Positions 37,309 to 46,365 of a stretch of 64,000 nt of DNA are shown here, in pieces. A program made the position numbers and the translations under genes. This DNA is from Alkalihalophilus marmarensis DSM 21297 (GTDB lineage: Bacteria; Bacillota; Bacilli; Bacillales; Bacillaceae_D), in NCBI RefSeq assembly GCF_000474275.2, contig NZ_ATAE01000008.1, forward strand, positions 62,001 through 126,000, given 5' to 3'. The notes beneath the pieces were generated by a model that worked only from the letters and a program-made list of their open reading frames with translations, made no database searches and was not told the origin of the DNA. The stretch's first letter is position 1; the number at the start of each line of letters is the position of its first letter.

Positions 37309-37316
37309 CAAATTTC

Positions 37317-37489
37317 TGCTATACTCAACATATGGGCTGTATCTTAGGAACAGCACCACAAGAAGTGAAAGTAGAAAAAATTAGTTCTGCCTTGATCCCC
37401 AAAGGACTAGGACAGAGGGATTGATATGCAATATGTGTACATTGCTTGTTTTTCACAGCTTTGTGTGCATTATTTTCTGTGAGCAAAAT
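37317..37489 (+). promoter_or_regulatory. Candidate structured leader of panBCD
   Basis: TGCTATACT at 37317-37325 is an extended -10 element, giving a start near 37332 and a leader of about 235 bases ending in a terminator just before panB. Inside it, TTGATCCC (37392-37399) pairs with GGGATTGA (37417-37424) around a 17-base purine-rich loop, and TCACAG..CTGTGA can pair further on. Pantothenate operons of some bacteria carry the pan RNA motif in this position; whether this is one cannot be decided by eye. A 30-codon ORF begins at 37332 without a ribosome-binding site. Confidence 0.45.
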
Positions 37490-37520
37490 CCTTCTTCCAT
37501 AAATGGGAGAAGGTTTTTTT
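37490..37520 (+). terminator. Terminator / attenuator before panB
   Basis: CCTTCTTCCAT and ATGGGAGAAGG form an 11-bp stem with one wobble and an AA loop, followed by TTTTTTTG. It ends about 50 bases before panB, so it either terminates the preceding transcript or attenuates panBCD. Confidence 0.85.
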
Positions 37521-37568
37521 GTGGAAATCCATTGCTAAAATCCCTCCTCTATAAAAAGGAGGAAGATG

Positions 37569-38405
37569 ATGAAAACGACAGCAACATTTAAGGAAATGAA
37601 GCGGGAAAAAGAAAAAATTACGATGATGACGGCTTACGATGCTCCTTCTGCTAAGCATCTAGAACAAGCGGAAGTGGACATGATTTTAGTCGGAGACTCA
37701 CTTGGAATGGTGGTTCTAGGTTATGATTCAACGATTCCTGTCACTGTAGATGATATGGTTCTGCATACAAAAGCCGTAAAGCGCGGGGCAAGAAATACGT
37801 TTGTCGTCACTGATCTTCCGTATTTATCCTATCATGCAGATCTCACTGAAACGTTTGTTAATGCAAAGCGCCTAATGCAGGAAGCTGGGGCAAATGCAAT
37901 TAAGCTTGAAGGGGCAGGAGAAGTGATTGAGACGATCTCTAAATTAACGACCGCTGGAGTCCCGGTTGTGGGTCATTTAGGCTTAACACCTCAATCGGTG
38001 GCTGTGATGGGTGGATACAAGGTGCAAGGAAAAGAGCTAGAAGATGCCCGTGCTCTTAGAGAGGATGCTCATGCGCTAGAAGCTGCTGGTGCGTTTGCTT
38101 TGGTCCTTGAGTGTGTACCAGATTCACTTGCAGCCCTTATTTCAGAAGAACTATCGATTCCTGTGATTGGCATAGGTGCCGGTGCGGATACAGACGGACA
38201 GGTTCTTGTGTATCATGATGTAATTGGCTATGGTTCGGCTCATGTACCAAAATTTGTGAAAACGTATGCAAATGTATCTGACGTCATTCAAGAAGCAGTG
38301 GACCAGTATGTGCATGATGTGAAGTCGAGACAGTTCCCTGAAGATAAACATCGATTTACAATGAATGAAGAAGTGCTGGCAGGATTGTATGGTGGCAGAG
38401 AATGA
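37569..38405 (+). CDS. panB: 3-Methyl-2-oxobutanoate hydroxymethyltransferase
   Basis: PanB makes ketopantoate from 2-oxoisovalerate and methylene-tetrahydrofolate, opening pantothenate and CoA synthesis. The 278-residue TIM barrel has [42 protein letters not shown] and [18 protein letters not shown]. Two adjacent ATGs occur; 37569 is better placed relative to AAAGGAGGA and matches the family N-terminus. It overlaps panC by four bases. Confidence 0.96.
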   Translation: MKTTATFKEMKREKEKITMMTAYDAPSAKHLEQAEVDMILVGDSLGMVVLGYDSTIPVTVDDMVLHTKAVKRGARNTFVVTDLPYLSYHADLTETFVNAKRLMQEAGANAIKLEGAGEVIETISKLTTAGVPVVGHLGLTPQSVAVMGGYKVQGKELEDARALREDAHALEAAGAFALVLECVPDSLAALISEELSIPVIGIGAGADTDGQVLVYHDVIGYGSAHVPKFVKTYANVSDVIQEAVDQYVHDVKSRQFPEDKHRFTMNEEVLAGLYGGRE

Positions 38406-39253
38406 GAGTTGTTAAGACCATTCATGCGTTAAGAGAAGAAATAACAGCTGTCAAACGTAAGCAGCAGTCGATTGGATTTGTTCCAACGATGGGTTACTTA
38501 CATGAAGGACATATGAGTTTGATCGAAGAAGCTAGACGTCAACATGATATTGTCGTGCTGAGTATCTTTGTCAATCCGCTGCAGTTTGGACCGAATGAGG
38601 ACTTAGAGCGTTACCCTAGAGATTTTGTCCGTGATGAAAACATAGCAAAAGAGCTCGGTGTGGATCTTTTATTTTATCCTGACACAAAGGAAATGTACCC
38701 GGCAGCTCCATCAATGACCATTCACGTGACAGAAGGAGTGAATGTGTTATGCGGTAAAAGCCGTCCGGGTCATTTTGACGGGGTGACCACTGTTGTGATG
38801 AAGCTATTCATGCTTGTTCAGCCTGATCAAGCTTATTTCGGGCAAAAGGATGCTCAGCAAGTCGCGATTATCACTAATATGGTGGATATGTTTAATATTC
38901 CTGTTGAAGTGATTCCATGTCCTACTGTTAGAGAAAAAGACGGCCTTGCTAAAAGTTCTCGAAATGTTTATTTAACAGACGAAGAGAGGCAAGAAGCACC
39001 TCTTATCTATCAGGTGCTTACACAGGCGCGCAGTCTCATAAAAGAAGGCGAGCTGAGTACTAGCAAGATCGTTCAATTTGTAAAAAATGAATTAAACTCC
39101 TTACAGCATGCGGAAATGGACTATGTTGAATTGCTGACGTATCCGAAACTTACGCCTGTTACCGAAAAAGATAAGACGGTCCTATTGGCCGTCGCCTATA
39201 GATTTAAACATGCACGTTTAATCGATAATATTATTGTATCAAAAGGAGAATAA
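38402..39253 (+). CDS. panC: Pantothenate synthetase
   Basis: PanC condenses pantoate with beta-alanine at the cost of ATP. The 283-residue protein has the HIGH-like [53 protein letters not shown] and the KMSKS-like [13 protein letters not shown] overlap with panB and a three-base gap to panD make a compact panBCD operon, the usual Bacillus arrangement. Confidence 0.97.
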   Translation: MRVVKTIHALREEITAVKRKQQSIGFVPTMGYLHEGHMSLIEEARRQHDIVVLSIFVNPLQFGPNEDLERYPRDFVRDENIAKELGVDLLFYPDTKEMYPAAPSMTIHVTEGVNVLCGKSRPGHFDGVTTVVMKLFMLVQPDQAYFGQKDAQQVAIITNMVDMFNIPVEVIPCPTVREKDGLAKSSRNVYLTDEERQEAPLIYQVLTQARSLIKEGELSTSKIVQFVKNELNSLQHAEMDYVELLTYPKLTPVTEKDKTVLLAVAYRFKHARLIDNIIVSKGE

Positions 39254-39256
39254 ACC

Positions 39257-39640
39257 ATGTACCGTACGATGATGAAAGCAAAAATTCACCGAGCTCGTGT
39301 GACAGAATCTAATTTGAATTATGTAGGAAGCATTACCATTGATGAGGATATTATGGATGCTGTAGATATTCTTGAAAATGAAAAAGTACAAATTGTTAAT
39401 AATAACAATGGAGCCAGATTTGAAACTTATGTCATTAAAGGCCCTCGCGGCAGTAAAGTCATTTGCTTGAACGGTGCCGCAGCTAGACTCGTTCAACAAG
39501 ATGATGTCGTTATTATTTTATCTTATGTAATGGTGGAAGAATCAAAAGCTGCTACACATACGCCAAGAGTGGCGATAATGGATGAGACTAATCAAATTGT
39601 TGAAATGTTAGGGACAGAACCAGCTTCTACCGTTATGTAG
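39257..39640 (+). CDS. panD: Aspartate 1-decarboxylase precursor
   Basis: PanD makes beta-alanine and is a pyruvoyl enzyme formed by self-cleavage. The 127-residue precursor has the cleavage site NYVGSIT between Gly24 and Ser25, the Lys-containing [17 protein letters not shown] before it and [16 protein letters not shown] later. It is the last gene of panBCD; a terminator lies directly after it and also contains the ribosome-binding site of the next gene. Confidence 0.97.
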   Translation: MYRTMMKAKIHRARVTESNLNYVGSITIDEDIMDAVDILENEKVQIVNNNNGARFETYVIKGPRGSKVICLNGAAARLVQQDDVVIILSYVMVEESKAATHTPRVAIMDETNQIVEMLGTEPASTVM

Positions 39641-39650
39641 ACCGCATATT

Positions 39651-39708
39651 CCCCTCCTATTCGTTGAACACTGAGCAAGAGGAGTGACAACGAGAGGAGG
39701 GTTTTTTT
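39651..39708 (+). terminator. panBCD terminator overlapping the next gene's ribosome-binding site
   Basis: CCCTCCTATTCGTTG pairs, with one bulge, with CAACGAGAGGAGGG (39688-39701) and is followed by seven Ts. The right arm GAGGAGGG is the only Shine-Dalgarno sequence of the TPR gene, and the T-tract is its spacer to the ATG at 39709. Confidence 0.85.
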
Positions 39709-40704
39709 ATGAGTGAATTTATGAACCAGTGGGATCAGCTGTATTCGACAGCCCATAAAAACTGGCATTTATTTTCAACTAAAGAAAAAGAAGAGCAGCT
39801 GCATTTTTTAGAAGAAGCAGCGCAATCATTATTAGAATCATGGAGTGACATGGAGGAAAAATTAATTGACCTCAAACAAAAAAAAGAGAGGGCAGCAGAA
39901 GTTCCAAGCTATGAAAGCCGAGGAACCAGCTTTTTCACACTAGAAATGTTTAAACAAGCAAGCGAGGCGCTTTCAAATGAAGAGGCAAGCGGTGAAGCGA
40001 ATGACGTGCGAATGCTTTATTTAGGCTACGCTCTTTTATATACAGAGGCTCACACAAAGGCGATTGAAACGTTTTTGTATTTGATTCAATCAAAAGCATC
40101 TCCTGTCATTTCACATTTTGCGTATGTAGGTTTAGGGTGTCTGTACACTCAGCTTGAGGATTTCGACCAAGCTATTTACTCCTTTGAAAAAGCGAATGAA
40201 CTTACAACGAGTATGGATGTTGTGTATAATTTAGGAGTATGTCATTATGTGAAGAAAGAGTATAGTCAGGCCGCTCATTATTTTAAAGAAACGATAAAAG
40301 AATTAGAAGAAGACGGCGAAGCGTATTTCTTTTTAGGATGCTGTTTGATTGAATCGGGCTATATAAAAGAAGCTTGGAACTGTTTATTAAGTGCCTTAAG
40401 CTTGCTTTACACAGATGAGGCTCTGCTTGCTTTTGCTAAAGTGAGTGAGTGGCATGGTCATCATCAAATGGCGATTCACTGTTATAAGCGTCTCGAATCG
40501 TTAGGCAGACGAACAATTGAAACAAAGCATGGGTTAGCGTGGAATTATGCTCTTATTGAAGAGTATGAATATGCGATTGAATTATTTACAGAACTTAGCC
40601 AGGCGGAAAATAATGAGTCGATCGCTCAGTCAGTTCGCTGGCTGATTGCACACTGGCCGCATGCACAATCAGAGGAACTATCAACTCACTTTCAACTTAA
40701 TTGA
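39709..40704 (+). CDS. TPR-repeat protein, unknown role
   Basis: The 331-residue cytoplasmic protein has an N-terminal helical part with a coiled-coil-like segment (SDMEEKLIDLKQKKERAAE), then about five tetratricopeptide units between residues 100 and 310, such as VVYNLGVCHYVKKEYSQAAHYF and GEAYFFLGCCLIESGYIKEA. I do not recognise a named family. It lies between panD and dinG, where B. subtilis has no gene as I remember it. Its Shine-Dalgarno sequence is buried in the panBCD terminator, so translation from any read-through transcript would need that hairpin to open. Confidence 0.8.
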   Translation: MSEFMNQWDQLYSTAHKNWHLFSTKEKEEQLHFLEEAAQSLLESWSDMEEKLIDLKQKKERAAEVPSYESRGTSFFTLEMFKQASEALSNEEASGEANDVRMLYLGYALLYTEAHTKAIETFLYLIQSKASPVISHFAYVGLGCLYTQLEDFDQAIYSFEKANELTTSMDVVYNLGVCHYVKKEYSQAAHYFKETIKELEEDGEAYFFLGCCLIESGYIKEAWNCLLSALSLLYTDEALLAFAKVSEWHGHHQMAIHCYKRLESLGRRTIETKHGLAWNYALIEEYEYAIELFTELSQAENNESIAQSVRWLIAHWPHAQSEELSTHFQLN

Positions 40705-40803
40705 ATAAAATGATTGAATCGCTTAATGGAATAAAACAAAATGAATAAACCAAAATGAAAAAAATTAGAGATGTGAGATGTTAGGTAAGGTTAGAGGTGA
40801 AAC

Positions 40804-43626
40804 ATGAACGATCGCTTTATAGTCGTAGATGTAGAAACAACAGGTCATTCAGTAGCAAAGGGTGATCGAATCATTCAAATAGGAGCAGTGGTCATCGAAA
40901 ACGGGGAAATCATTGAACGTTTTGCATCTTTTGTTAATCCAGAAGTTGAGATTCCTCCTTTTATCGAGGAGTTAACAGGTATTAATCAAGCGATGGTTGA
41001 ACATGCACCAACGTTTAAGGAATTGGCTATAGAGCTGCTTCCTTTATTTGAAAATGTTGGATTTGTGGCGCATAATGTTCCGTTTGATTTATCATTTTTA
41101 AAAAATCAATTTGAATTAATTGGTGAGAAGCTTCCAAAAATGAAATGCTATGACACAGTGGAACTGTCTCGAATGTTATTGCCTAAAGAAGATAGTTATA
41201 AGCTCGGACATTTAGCGTTCAGCCTAGGGCTTTCGCATGATCGTCCTCATCAAGCCGATAGTGATGCGGAAGTAACAGCAGAAATTTTTCTATATTTATT
41301 AAATAAACTAAAAGGTCTTCCTCTCTTAACCCTTGAGCAGCTGATTCCTATTGTCAGGTATTTTAGAAGCAGCTTAGAGCCGATGATTTCAGCTTTTATT
41401 CAAGAGAAGGTCATGTTTGGCGTGAATGATGCGCAGGAGTTTGACTGCTATCGTCAGCTTGCACTAAAAAAGCAGCCTGAGCATGACAATGAACCAGCAC
41501 CTGAATCATTCAAAGGGACGTTTAGTGAATTTAGGTCTGAACTTTTTTCTGCGGATAAAGGGCTTAAAGAAGCTTTTACAAAATATGAAACAAGAGAAGG
41601 TCAAGTAAGGATGATGGACAAGGTTGACCATGCGTTTCATCATAATGAGCATGTGTTAATTGAAGCAGGAACGGGAACAGGAAAATCCCTTGCTTATTTA
41701 CTGCCGGCTGTATTGTATGCACATGAGACAGATCAGGCGGTCGTCATCTCGACCCAGACCATCCCGCTTCAAGATCAGCTGCTCATGCGTGATTTGCCGC
41801 TGCTCGAACGCCTTCTTCCATTTCCAGTAGACGTAGCTTTACTAAAAGGGCGCAGTCACTACCTTTGTTTACGTAAGTTTGAGCAGTCTCTTAGAACGAT
41901 CTCTGATGATACGTATGATGTCAGGCTGATGAAGGCTCAAATTCTTGTTTGGCTGACTGAGACGGACTACGGGGATGTAGAGGAGCTTAACTTATCATCT
42001 GGCGGCAGAGGATTTTGGTTTGAAGTGCAAAGCGATGCGAAGTCTGACTTAGGAAAGTTCAGTCCGTGGTTTTCTCGATGCTTCTACCACAGGGCTAGAA
42101 GAAGAGCGAGAGAGGCACACCTTGTTATTACCAATCATGCACTGCTCTTAACTGACCTTGTTCATGACCAAGCTTTACTGCCAAGTTATTCCCATGCGGT
42201 TATAGATGAAGCCCATCATTTAGTAGAAGCTGCCAGCGAACATTTAGGGATGAAAGCAGATTATGTGACCTTTTCTTATTTACTTCAGCGAATAGGACTC
42301 GATCACGACCATGGCATTCAACCGCATCTAAGCCGAATTTTAGAGGAATACGGAATAAGCAGCAAACAACTTCATGACGAATTAATAATTTCACTTACCG
42401 CAATTAAAGATGAATTAGATGAATTGTTCCGAATGCTGAATGACTATGTAACATATAAAAGAAAGACTGGCGCCTCAGATATTGGGCGTATAAGTTACAG
42501 ATATAGGAGCTTTGATGAATCGGGAAGCTCATGGAATGCCATTTTAGAATGTACGATGCGAGTTCATATGTTCGCTAAAGACATCCGAATTCGTTTTGAT
42601 ACATTAATAAAGAAATTTCTTGAGATAAAGGATCAGATAAGCTATGTTGACCATGGGTTAGTGACCGATTCGGAACGACTAGTAGATGCATTAATGGAAG
42701 AAGAGCAGTACTTGTACGAGTTATTACTCGAAGCAGATCCGGAATTTGTTTATTGGATTGAAATTGAACCTAGAGGAGCTAGGAATGCTACCTTTATTTA
42801 CAGCAAACCGATCCAAGTAGCCGACAGACTGGCAGATCAGTTTTTTGCAAAGAAAAAAAGCGTTGTATTAACATCGGCTACCTTATCAATAAACGGATCG
42901 TTTGATTATCAGCTCGAACAGCTTGGATTAGAAGATTTCGGTGCGAAAGTGTATACGATTGAGTCGCCTTTTTCTTATAAAGATCAGGCGAGACTGTTGA
43001 TTCCAAAAGATATGCCTGCAATTAAAGAGGTAGGAGAAAAGCAATTTGCAATGGATGCAGCAATCAAAGTATGGCGTATTGCTGAGAGGAAGCGGGGTAA
43101 AATGCTTGTTTTATTTACCTCCTATGAGATGTTAAAGATGGTGTATGACTATATTAAAGATTTAAGTGAATATGAACCGATGCCTTTAATTGGTCAGGGG
43201 ATCACCAGCGGATCTCGCGCTAAACTGATTAAAAGCTTCAAACAGGCTGAGGAAGCCATTCTTTTTGGGACGAGCAGTTTCTGGGAAGGGATTGACTTAC
43301 CGGGAGATGAACTAACAAGTCTTGTGATTGTTCGTCTGCCGTTCTCGCCACCTGATCAACCTTTGCTGCAAGCACAGCTTGAACAGGCAAAAGAAGCGGG
43401 GAAAAGCCCTTTTATGGATGTATCTTTGCCGCAAGCTATTATTCGATTTAAACAAGGGTTCGGACGTTTAATTCGTACGAAAGAAGATAAAGGTTGCGTA
43501 TTTGTACTGGACCGCCGAATTTCAACGACAAGATATGGAAGTCAATTTATTAAATCACTGCCTGATGTTCCAGTAGACGAGCATAAACTCGAAGTGTTAC
43601 TCGATCGTTATGAAGATTTCTTGTAA
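40804..43626 (+). CDS. dinG: DinG-type helicase with N-terminal exonuclease domain
   Basis: The 940-residue protein fuses a DnaQ-like 3'-5' exonuclease domain (residues 1-165: VVDVETTG, HNVPFDLSFL, HQADSDAEV) to an XPD-like superfamily 2 helicase. It has Walker A EAGTGTGKSLAY near residue 288, DEAH box VIDEAHHL near residue 464 and motif VI RFKQGFGRLIRT near residue 885. Only isolated cysteines lie in the region that holds the iron-sulfur cluster in E. coli DinG, so this is the cluster-free Gram-positive form. It acts in DNA metabolism or repair. Confidence 0.94.
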   Translation: MNDRFIVVDVETTGHSVAKGDRIIQIGAVVIENGEIIERFASFVNPEVEIPPFIEELTGINQAMVEHAPTFKELAIELLPLFENVGFVAHNVPFDLSFLKNQFELIGEKLPKMKCYDTVELSRMLLPKEDSYKLGHLAFSLGLSHDRPHQADSDAEVTAEIFLYLLNKLKGLPLLTLEQLIPIVRYFRSSLEPMISAFIQEKVMFGVNDAQEFDCYRQLALKKQPEHDNEPAPESFKGTFSEFRSELFSADKGLKEAFTKYETREGQVRMMDKVDHAFHHNEHVLIEAGTGTGKSLAYLLPAVLYAHETDQAVVISTQTIPLQDQLLMRDLPLLERLLPFPVDVALLKGRSHYLCLRKFEQSLRTISDDTYDVRLMKAQILVWLTETDYGDVEELNLSSGGRGFWFEVQSDAKSDLGKFSPWFSRCFYHRARRRAREAHLVITNHALLLTDLVHDQALLPSYSHAVIDEAHHLVEAASEHLGMKADYVTFSYLLQRIGLDHDHGIQPHLSRILEEYGISSKQLHDELIISLTAIKDELDELFRMLNDYVTYKRKTGASDIGRISYRYRSFDESGSSWNAILECTMRVHMFAKDIRIRFDTLIKKFLEIKDQISYVDHGLVTDSERLVDALMEEEQYLYELLLEADPEFVYWIEIEPRGARNATFIYSKPIQVADRLADQFFAKKKSVVLTSATLSINGSFDYQLEQLGLEDFGAKVYTIESPFSYKDQARLLIPKDMPAIKEVGEKQFAMDAAIKVWRIAERKRGKMLVLFTSYEMLKMVYDYIKDLSEYEPMPLIGQGITSGSRAKLIKSFKQAEEAILFGTSSFWEGIDLPGDELTSLVIVRLPFSPPDQPLLQAQLEQAKEAGKSPFMDVSLPQAIIRFKQGFGRLIRTKEDKGCVFVLDRRISTTRYGSQFIKSLPDVPVDEHKLEVLLDRYEDFL

Positions 43627-43692
43627 CGCGTACACTCAAGTAATACTTCAGCTTTGAGATTTTACACATTTTACGTCAATTGAACAAGCACC

Positions 43693-43722
43693 TTATATCT
43701 TTTCCCTGACCTTCGCATACTA
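43693..43722 (+). promoter_or_regulatory. Sigma-G-like promoter upstream of the exported MBL-like gene
   Basis: TTATA at 43693-43697, 18 bp and CATACTA at 43716-43722 fit the forespore sigma-G consensus (gHATR, N17-18, CATnHTA) except the first base. It lies about 70 bases before the GTG start at 43794. Confidence 0.5.
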
Positions 43723-43793
43723 TTCAGGCGGAGTTTAGTTACAGCCATTTAATTTTGTCGTTTTTAATATTTTAATGGTGGAGGTAGATCAAG

Positions 43794-44639
43794 GTGCATA
43801 AATGGAAAGTGCTTATAGCTGCAATAATCTTGGTAGTGGTTTTTACGTCAAATCCGTTGTTCATTAGGGCTTCTTCTGATATAGATATTCGAACCATTCT
43901 AAAGGATGAAGAAGATGACGTATCGATTTTATTCTTTGATCTTCCGGAGGGGGAATCGGCGCTTATTCATACGAAAGATGAATTTACTGTGTTAATAGGG
44001 ACGGGAAGTGAAGCATCATTTGATGAACTGTCCGAGAGATTAACGCGTTTAGGCATTACAGTCATTAACCAGCTTATATTGCCCAAGTTAGAGGATACAT
44101 ATATGGGCGGAGTGAGCAGGCTGCTTGATGAGAGGAAGGTAGAACAAATCATCGTTCCTGATCAAGGGTTAAAATGGTTCTCTGAGTCTTATCAAGAGTA
44201 TAAAATTGATATCATCAGCTGGGAGGAAGAAGGACTATATCAGCCTCATCCAGCCTTACAATTTTCTGTCATGGAAAGTACGAGCTCTATGATGCCTGCT
44301 TTAAACTTAGATGTAGATATTGGCTGCGGGCACCGATTATTTTTAGCGAATGAAGCCTCCCTTGAATTAGAAAAAGAATGGATGACTAAAGACTTATCAA
44401 CGGTGAATGTGTTAAAGGTAGCCGAGTATGGGACGGAGAAAGGGACGGGTGAAGATTTCCTTGTCTCATCAGATCCTGAGGTAGCGGTTATTTTTAATTT
44501 GCATGATCATACCGTTAGTGCGAGTGTTCGTGAGAGACTGCAGGAAACATGGATCGACACATACGAGACAAAACAGCATGGTACAATTTTAATCAAAGTA
44601 AATGAAACTGATTATGAGCTGTTAACAATACGCTTTTAA
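43794..44639 (+). CDS. Exported ComEC-type metallo-beta-lactamase-like protein, catalytically degenerate
   Basis: The 281-residue protein has a signal peptide or membrane anchor (WKVLIAAIILVVVFTSNPLFIRA) and then a metallo-beta-lactamase layout like the C-terminal domain of ComEC: ILFFDLPEGESALIHT, TVLIGTGSEAS, LGITVINQLILPK. The HxHxDH metal motif expected after that strand is replaced by KLEDTYMGG, and IDTG became IGTG, so metal binding is probably lost. GTG start nine bases after GGTGGAGG. A sigma-G-like promoter suggests forespore expression. No counterpart at this place in B. subtilis as I recall. Family assignment is inference from the pattern. Confidence 0.6.
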   Translation: MHKWKVLIAAIILVVVFTSNPLFIRASSDIDIRTILKDEEDDVSILFFDLPEGESALIHTKDEFTVLIGTGSEASFDELSERLTRLGITVINQLILPKLEDTYMGGVSRLLDERKVEQIIVPDQGLKWFSESYQEYKIDIISWEEEGLYQPHPALQFSVMESTSSMMPALNLDVDIGCGHRLFLANEASLELEKEWMTKDLSTVNVLKVAEYGTEKGTGEDFLVSSDPEVAVIFNLHDHTVSASVRERLQETWIDTYETKQHGTILIKVNETDYELLTIRF

Positions 44640-44687
44640 AAAATTAATCGTAAGACATTTCCAGTGAAAAGGAAGGTGGGTGAGATC

Positions 44688-46001
44688 ATGTCGATTTTAA
44701 TACATACTGTTTCGATTAGAACCGATGAGAAAAGTTTTAATTGGATTGAAGATGGCTACGTCATCATAAATGAAGGTGTATTTAAAAAGATTGCAGACGG
44801 TAAACCGAGTGAAGAAGAATTAACTGAGGCAGATGAAGTGATTAACGGCTGCGGTAAGTGGGTGTGTCCGGGATTAGTCAATACCCACGGGCATGCTGGA
44901 ATGTCCCTTTTGCGGGGATATTCAGATGACCTGCCGCTTGATCAGTGGCTAAAAGAAAAAATGTGGCCTTTTGAGGGGAAGCTGGACCTGGAGGCAACAA
45001 AAGCAGCACGTGGCTTAGCAATGGTTGAGATGATTCGCTCAGGAACAACGACATTTCTTGAGATGTATCACTTATTTATGCATGAATTTGCACAAGATAT
45101 AACGGATGCAGGCATGCGCGCAACATTAATGCGCTCAATGATTGGTTTGTGTTCTAAAGAGGAACAGAAAGAAAAGCTTTTAGAGGCAGTTGAATTTGCA
45201 AAGACGTGGCACAAAGCAGCAGATTCTCGCATCCAAACGATGCTTGCTCCTCACGCTCCCTACACCTGCCCGCCGGAATTTATCGAAATGATTGTTGAAG
45301 AAGCTATAAAGCTGGATCTCCCAATACATATGCATTTGGCAGAAACGAGAAAAGAGGTCCGAGAACATATTCAACAGTATCATCATCACCCGCTTGAACA
45401 CTTAGAGAAGCTAGGCTTCTTAAGTGAGGCTAGATGGTTATTTGCCCATGGCGTACATTTAAACGAGGAACATATCGATCTATTAGCCGAATATAAAGCC
45501 GGTATCAGCCACAACCCGATTTCTAATTTGAAGCTGGGGTCCGGTGTAGCACCTATTGCAGAAATGCTGCAAAAAGGGGTGAAAATAGGGCTTGGCACTG
45601 ATAGTGTTGCTTCAAATAACACACTTGATATGATCGAAGAAATGAGAATGGCTGCATTTATTCATAAAGGAATTGCCGAGGATCCAATTTTAATACCTGC
45701 TGAGGTGGCGATTAAGATGGCGACTAAAAACGGGGCAGAATTATTGGAGCATGAAAAGACAGGTGAAATTAAAACAGGATATAAAGCTGATTTTATGATC
45801 ATCGATTCACATGCAGCCCACATGCAGCCTGCGTCTAACCGTGATTCACATATCGTGTATGCAGCAAAAAGCTCAGATGTCACGGATGTATACGTGGAGG
45901 GCTTACCTTTAATGAGAAACAAAGAGCTGCTAACGTTAGATGAAGAAAAGATTAAATTTGAAGCGAATGAGCATTATCAAAGGGTTAGATCATACATTTA
46001 A
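44688..46001 (+). CDS. mtaD: Amidohydrolase: MTA/SAH deaminase type, possible aminofutalosine deaminase
   Basis: The 437-residue protein belongs to the adenosine-type deaminase branch of the amidohydrolases: metal-ligand NTHGHAGMSLLRG near residue 68, IHMHLAETR, the SAH/MTA-family LAPHAPYTCP, LFAHGVHLNE and LGTDSVASNN. Family members deaminate 5'-methylthioadenosine, S-adenosylhomocysteine or, in menaquinone synthesis, 6-amino-6-deoxyfutalosine. As mqnA is in the same window, the last role is possible but unproven. ATG 44688 follows GGAAGGTGGG; eight upstream in-frame codons are not needed. Confidence 0.85.
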   Translation: MSILIHTVSIRTDEKSFNWIEDGYVIINEGVFKKIADGKPSEEELTEADEVINGCGKWVCPGLVNTHGHAGMSLLRGYSDDLPLDQWLKEKMWPFEGKLDLEATKAARGLAMVEMIRSGTTTFLEMYHLFMHEFAQDITDAGMRATLMRSMIGLCSKEEQKEKLLEAVEFAKTWHKAADSRIQTMLAPHAPYTCPPEFIEMIVEEAIKLDLPIHMHLAETRKEVREHIQQYHHHPLEHLEKLGFLSEARWLFAHGVHLNEEHIDLLAEYKAGISHNPISNLKLGSGVAPIAEMLQKGVKIGLGTDSVASNNTLDMIEEMRMAAFIHKGIAEDPILIPAEVAIKMATKNGAELLEHEKTGEIKTGYKADFMIIDSHAAHMQPASNRDSHIVYAAKSSDVTDVYVEGLPLMRNKELLTLDEEKIKFEANEHYQRVRSYI

Positions 46002-46002
46002 A

Positions 46003-46027
46003 ATCCTGCACTATTTGAGCGCAGGAT
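46003..46027. terminator. Hairpin after mtaD
   Basis: ATCCTGC / GCAGGAT with an 11-base loop. On the minus strand it is followed by TTTTAAATG and could end the small minus-strand ORF. On the plus strand no T-tract follows. Confidence 0.5.
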
Positions 46028-46077
46028 CATGAGGTGTGAACTAGATAAAATTGTATTTTTGTTTTCTAGCTTTCGTG

Positions 46078-46242
46078 TTATTCTTGGGTTGTCTGCTTTT
46101 TTTCGAAAAAGGCAGGGAAATCAGTTTGACGAATCGAAATGGGAAACAGCTGATGCCAATCAAGTCCGCTGCGTCCAACAAAAGAAATGCTTTCCTTTTG
46201 CTTTTGAAATGAAGAGGCGGTTTTTGATGGTTGGTGCATCAT
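46078..46242 (-). CDS. Possible small forespore protein, 54 aa
   Basis: A minus-strand ORF of 54 codons starts with two ATGs, seven bases after AAAGGGGG. Its product (polar, with SFVGRSGLDWHQLFPIS in the middle) resembles no family I know. TCATA, 17 bp and CATACTA upstream (plus 46272-46300) fit a sigma-G promoter well. Two other overlapping frames are open on the plus strand (from ATG 46029 and TTG 46051), but neither has a properly spaced ribosome-binding site. The rest of 46002-46365 shows nothing else. Confidence 0.4.
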   Translation of the reverse strand: MMHQPSKTASSFQKQKESISFVGRSGLDWHQLFPISIRQTDFPAFFEKKQTTQE

Positions 46243-46271
46243 CTATGCGCCCCCTTTCTTTGGCTTACTTT

Positions 46272-46300
46272 TAGTATGGCAGAACAGAACTTCCTTATGA
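46272..46300 (-). promoter_or_regulatory. Sigma-G-like promoter for the 54-aa ORF
   Basis: Read on the minus strand: TCATA, 17 bp, CATACTA. The -10 matches the sigma-G consensus fully and the -35 in four of five bases. It lies about 30 bases before the ORF. Confidence 0.5.
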
Positions 46301-46365
46301 CTAGTAAAAGTTGAGCAAAAAGGATGTCATTTGAGAAAAAGGATTTAAAAATTGGAGGAGAAAGA

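Noticed and set aside
37332-37424. 30-codon ORF beginning at the predicted transcript start of the panB leader
   Set aside because: No ribosome-binding site, and its end coincides with the leader hairpin; treated as RNA structure, not a gene.
46029-46274. 81-codon plus-strand ORF between mtaD and ypmA
   Set aside because: No properly spaced ribosome-binding site and an unlikely composition; the minus-strand ORF with a sigma-G-like promoter explains the stretch better.
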